NCBI RefSeq assembly: GCF_029024305.1
Contig: NZ_CP118974.1
Location: forward strand, 2,201,069-2,265,068
Source of the DNA: Mammaliicoccus vitulinus
GTDB taxonomy: Bacteria; Bacillota; Bacilli; Staphylococcales; Staphylococcaceae
DNA: 64,000 bases
Direction: 5' to 3'
Shown here: positions 62,265-64,000 of the stretch, piece after piece
How the letters are laid out: every line of letters begins with the position of its first letter
How positions within the stretch are numbered: position 1 is the stretch's first letter
The notes under the pieces: model-generated
What the model was told of the DNA's origin: nothing
What the model saw: the letters and a program-made list of their open reading frames with translations, nothing else
The model's database searches: none
Program-made: the position numbers and the translations under genes

Positions 62265-62879
62265 TTATTTATTTTTCTGATCTACCATTCTTCTCATTAT
62301 AGATAATGGCCCGTTCGAAGCAATTGTTGCGATATACTGTACAAATTCATCAATCGACACACGTTGATCATCTGATACCCAATATTTAATCATCGATATC
62401 ATCGAGCCTGTTACATAACTTAAATAATAATTTATAGGTATACCGAAAACATCGTCCTTATCTTCTATTAAATAGGTTAAATTACTTCTTACAATATCTG
62501 CTATTTGTTCTTCTATTTGACTTTTTCTTTCTAAATTCAATATAACTTGATAAAATTCCAGATTATTACTGATATGCGTGATGACTTTTTTGATCACATT
62601 ATTTGAAAATTCTTCAATAAACGCTTCACCTGTTCTATTGCTTAAATTTATATTTCTTATATCTACAAAACTTTTTATTTCGGCAATTTGCTCATTTTCC
62701 ATTTCTTCTAACAAAGCATATTTATCTACATAATTTAAATAAAAAGTTCCTCGATTTACATCTGCTAAATCCGAAATTTCTTGTATTGTAATTCGTTCAA
62801 TATTTTTCTCTTTTAAAAGCTGTATAAATGCATTTTTTATCGCAGTTTTACTTTTTCTAACTCGACGATCTTCAGCCAT
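62265..62879 (-). CDS. TetR-family repressor
   Basis: A 204-residue repressor. The N-terminal HTH is clear (ITIQEISDLADVNRGTFYLNY), and the C-terminal part resembles the TetR_C_8 family. ATG 62879 is preferred over 62888, which lies only 2 bp from AAGGAG. It is divergent from the YhgE-like gene, which it probably represses, and its leader shares a sequence with that gene's leader. Confidence 0.82.
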   Translation of the reverse strand: MAEDRRVRKSKTAIKNAFIQLLKEKNIERITIQEISDLADVNRGTFYLNYVDKYALLEEMENEQIAEIKSFVDIRNINLSNRTGEAFIEEFSNNVIKKVITHISNNLEFYQVILNLERKSQIEEQIADIVRSNLTYLIEDKDDVFGIPINYYLSYVTGSMISMIKYWVSDDQRVSIDEFVQYIATIASNGPLSIMRRMVDQKNK

Positions 62880-62891
62880 TATTATCATAAC

Positions 62892-63028
62892 TCCTTATTT
62901 AATGAACACTTTTTATTCATTTGTTGATTAATAAACGTATCGTAAACAATTGGCGATTGTATATGTGCTAGATTCTATTATAATAAACATTGTTATTAAT
63001 AATCAACACATTGTTCATTAAATAGGAG
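62892..63028. promoter_or_regulatory. Shared leader arms and repeats between tetR and yhgE
   Basis: TGTTCATTAAATA occurs just before the ribosome binding sites of both divergent genes (62896-62908 inverted, 63012-63024 direct). ACATTGTT is repeated at 62988 and 63008, two turns apart, near the yhgE -10. These are candidate TetR sites for co-regulation. Confidence 0.5.
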
Positions 63029-63035
63029 GCATAAT

Positions 63036-64000
63036 ATGAATATTTTTAAAAAGAAACTATATTGGATGACACCCATTCTCGTAGTCGTCATTCTTTTAAT
63101 TTTAGCTATAGCATTTATACCAGCATATAATCCCGAACCAAAATCAATACCCCTTGCTATCGTAAACCAAGACAACGGCACATCCATTCAAGATAAAGAT
63201 GTGAATATCGGAGAATCTTTTACAAAAAACATTAAAGACAATAAAGAACTTTCAGAAAAAGTTGAATGGATAGAAGTAGATAATAAGAAGGCTTTAGAAC
63301 AAGGTTTTAAAGACAAAGAATATTACGGCGCATTAATTTTAGATAAAAACCTTTCAAAACATTCAATGAGTAAAGTACAAAAAGTTGCGCAAGATGGAAA
63401 AATGAAAGAAATACAAACAGCAATGACAGAAAAAATCAAAAATGGAGAAATACAACCAGAGCAAGTTCAAAAAATGCAAAGTCAAAACAAAGTTGAGCCA
63501 GTAGAAGTAAAACAAGGAAATGTTAAAATTATTGTGAATGAAGGTTCAAGCATGCAAGGTGCACAATTAGCTAACACATTACTTACAACTATCGGTGATC
63601 AACTGAATACGCAAATTTCAAAACAAGGCATACAAACGTTAGAAAAAATGAACATCGCTATATCACCTTCTGATATTCAAGGACTTACAAATCCTGTGAA
63701 AATCGATAAAAATAACATAAACTCAGTAAAATCACATCAAGCAAACGGTAACTTGCCACTTCTTATGTTTACACCAATATGGCTAGCATCATTAGTTGGA
63801 TCCGTTATTCTGTTCTTTTCATTTAGAACAAGTCATAACATTACCGTAAAAAGTCGTATCATTGCATCAATTGGACAATTTGGAGCAGCATTCGTTACAG
63901 CGTTCATAGGTGGCTTTGGATACATTTACTTTTTAACTGGTGTATTAGATGTCACAATCGATCATCCAAATAGAGTCGCATTATATATCTCAATTGCTAT
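63036..64000 (+). CDS. YhgE/Pip-family membrane protein (partial)
   Basis: The first 321 residues of an ABC-2-like export protein cut by the window end. One N-terminal TM helix (about residues 10-32) and the YhgE signature PLAIVNQDNGTS are followed by a large extracellular region with Gln/Lys-rich helices (residues 45-245), then at least two more helices (FTPIWLASLVGSVILFFSF). ATG 63036 follows AGGAGG. Relatives are phage-infection proteins or ESX/type VII-linked exporters, and many are controlled by a neighbouring TetR repressor as here. Confidence 0.8.
   Translation, partial: MNIFKKKLYWMTPILVVVILLILAIAFIPAYNPEPKSIPLAIVNQDNGTSIQDKDVNIGESFTKNIKDNKELSEKVEWIEVDNKKALEQGFKDKEYYGALILDKNLSKHSMSKVQKVAQDGKMKEIQTAMTEKIKNGEIQPEQVQKMQSQNKVEPVEVKQGNVKIIVNEGSSMQGAQLANTLLTTIGDQLNTQISKQGIQTLEKMNIAISPSDIQGLTNPVKIDKNNINSVKSHQANGNLPLLMFTPIWLASLVGSVILFFSFRTSHNITVKSRIIASIGQFGAAFVTAFIGGFGYIYFLTGVLDVTIDHPNRVALYISIA

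Overview
The window is AT-rich DNA from a member of the Staphylococcaceae. The evidence is the gene set (sarZ, iruO, the FepABC/EfeOBU iron system, phnCDE1E2, adcA with a Zur box, a FusB-type EF-G-binding protein, MerA-type reductase), Gram-positive Shine-Dalgarno sites (GGAGG), Fur-, Zur- and CcpA-type boxes, and staphylococcal 3' hairpin cassettes containing a GGGACATAA box. A Mammaliicoccus (S. sciuri group) species is my best guess, from the sorbitol PTS operon, the FusB-like gene and the intergenic repeats. This is an inference, not proven. No tRNA, rRNA, phage or CRISPR array was seen.

Layout. 1-9.6 kb: the 5' part of a sucrose PTS gene with a complete regulatory region, divergent from a ureohydrolase/Nramp-like pair; then paiA, ytoQ, a two-subunit threonine/serine exporter, a cysteine-less sarZ, tag and nupC. 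9.7-16.1 kb: a disturbed region with two aldo/keto reductases flanking an IS3-family insertion and two broken flavin-enzyme genes, then Fur-boxed iruO and an AraC regulator. 16.3-24.5 kb: glpT, a CorC-type protein lacking its last domain, a FusB-like gene with a possible leader peptide, and an ABC transporter/two-component operon. 25-34 kb: the FepABC-type iron system (efeO has an in-frame TGA), a PepSY lipoprotein, a SAM-I riboswitch in front of a 71-residue unknown protein, an Rrf2/oxidoreductase pair and an ABC exporter. 34-48 kb: a 5'-nucleotidase-like enzyme, a secreted protein of unknown role, phnDCEE, a methyltransferase, adcA, a nucleoside hydrolase and an HrtAB-like ABC pair. 48-64 kb: small membrane protein, phosphoesterase, NAT-MarR-MFS cluster, proP, the full sorbitol operon srlDRMAEB, merA, and a TetR/YhgE divergent pair cut by the window edge.

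The most unusual feature is intergenic. Four unrelated families of tandem repeats occupy gene 3' flanks. Three have a period of exactly 41 bp and one of 51 bp, close to four and five DNA helical turns, and every unit carries its own inverted repeat of about 26-32 bp. They sit beside a roughly 80-95 bp palindromic REP-like element and hairpin terminators, forming modular cassettes. One family keeps conserved flanks at four loci while its copy number varies from 1 to 16.

The physiological theme is nutrient uptake and oxidant defence: sugar PTS systems under CcpA-like and specific control, Fur-controlled iron acquisition and heme-degradation support, Zur-controlled zinc capture, phosphonate and nucleotide salvage, and several flavin or NAD(P)H oxidoreductases with dedicated regulators.
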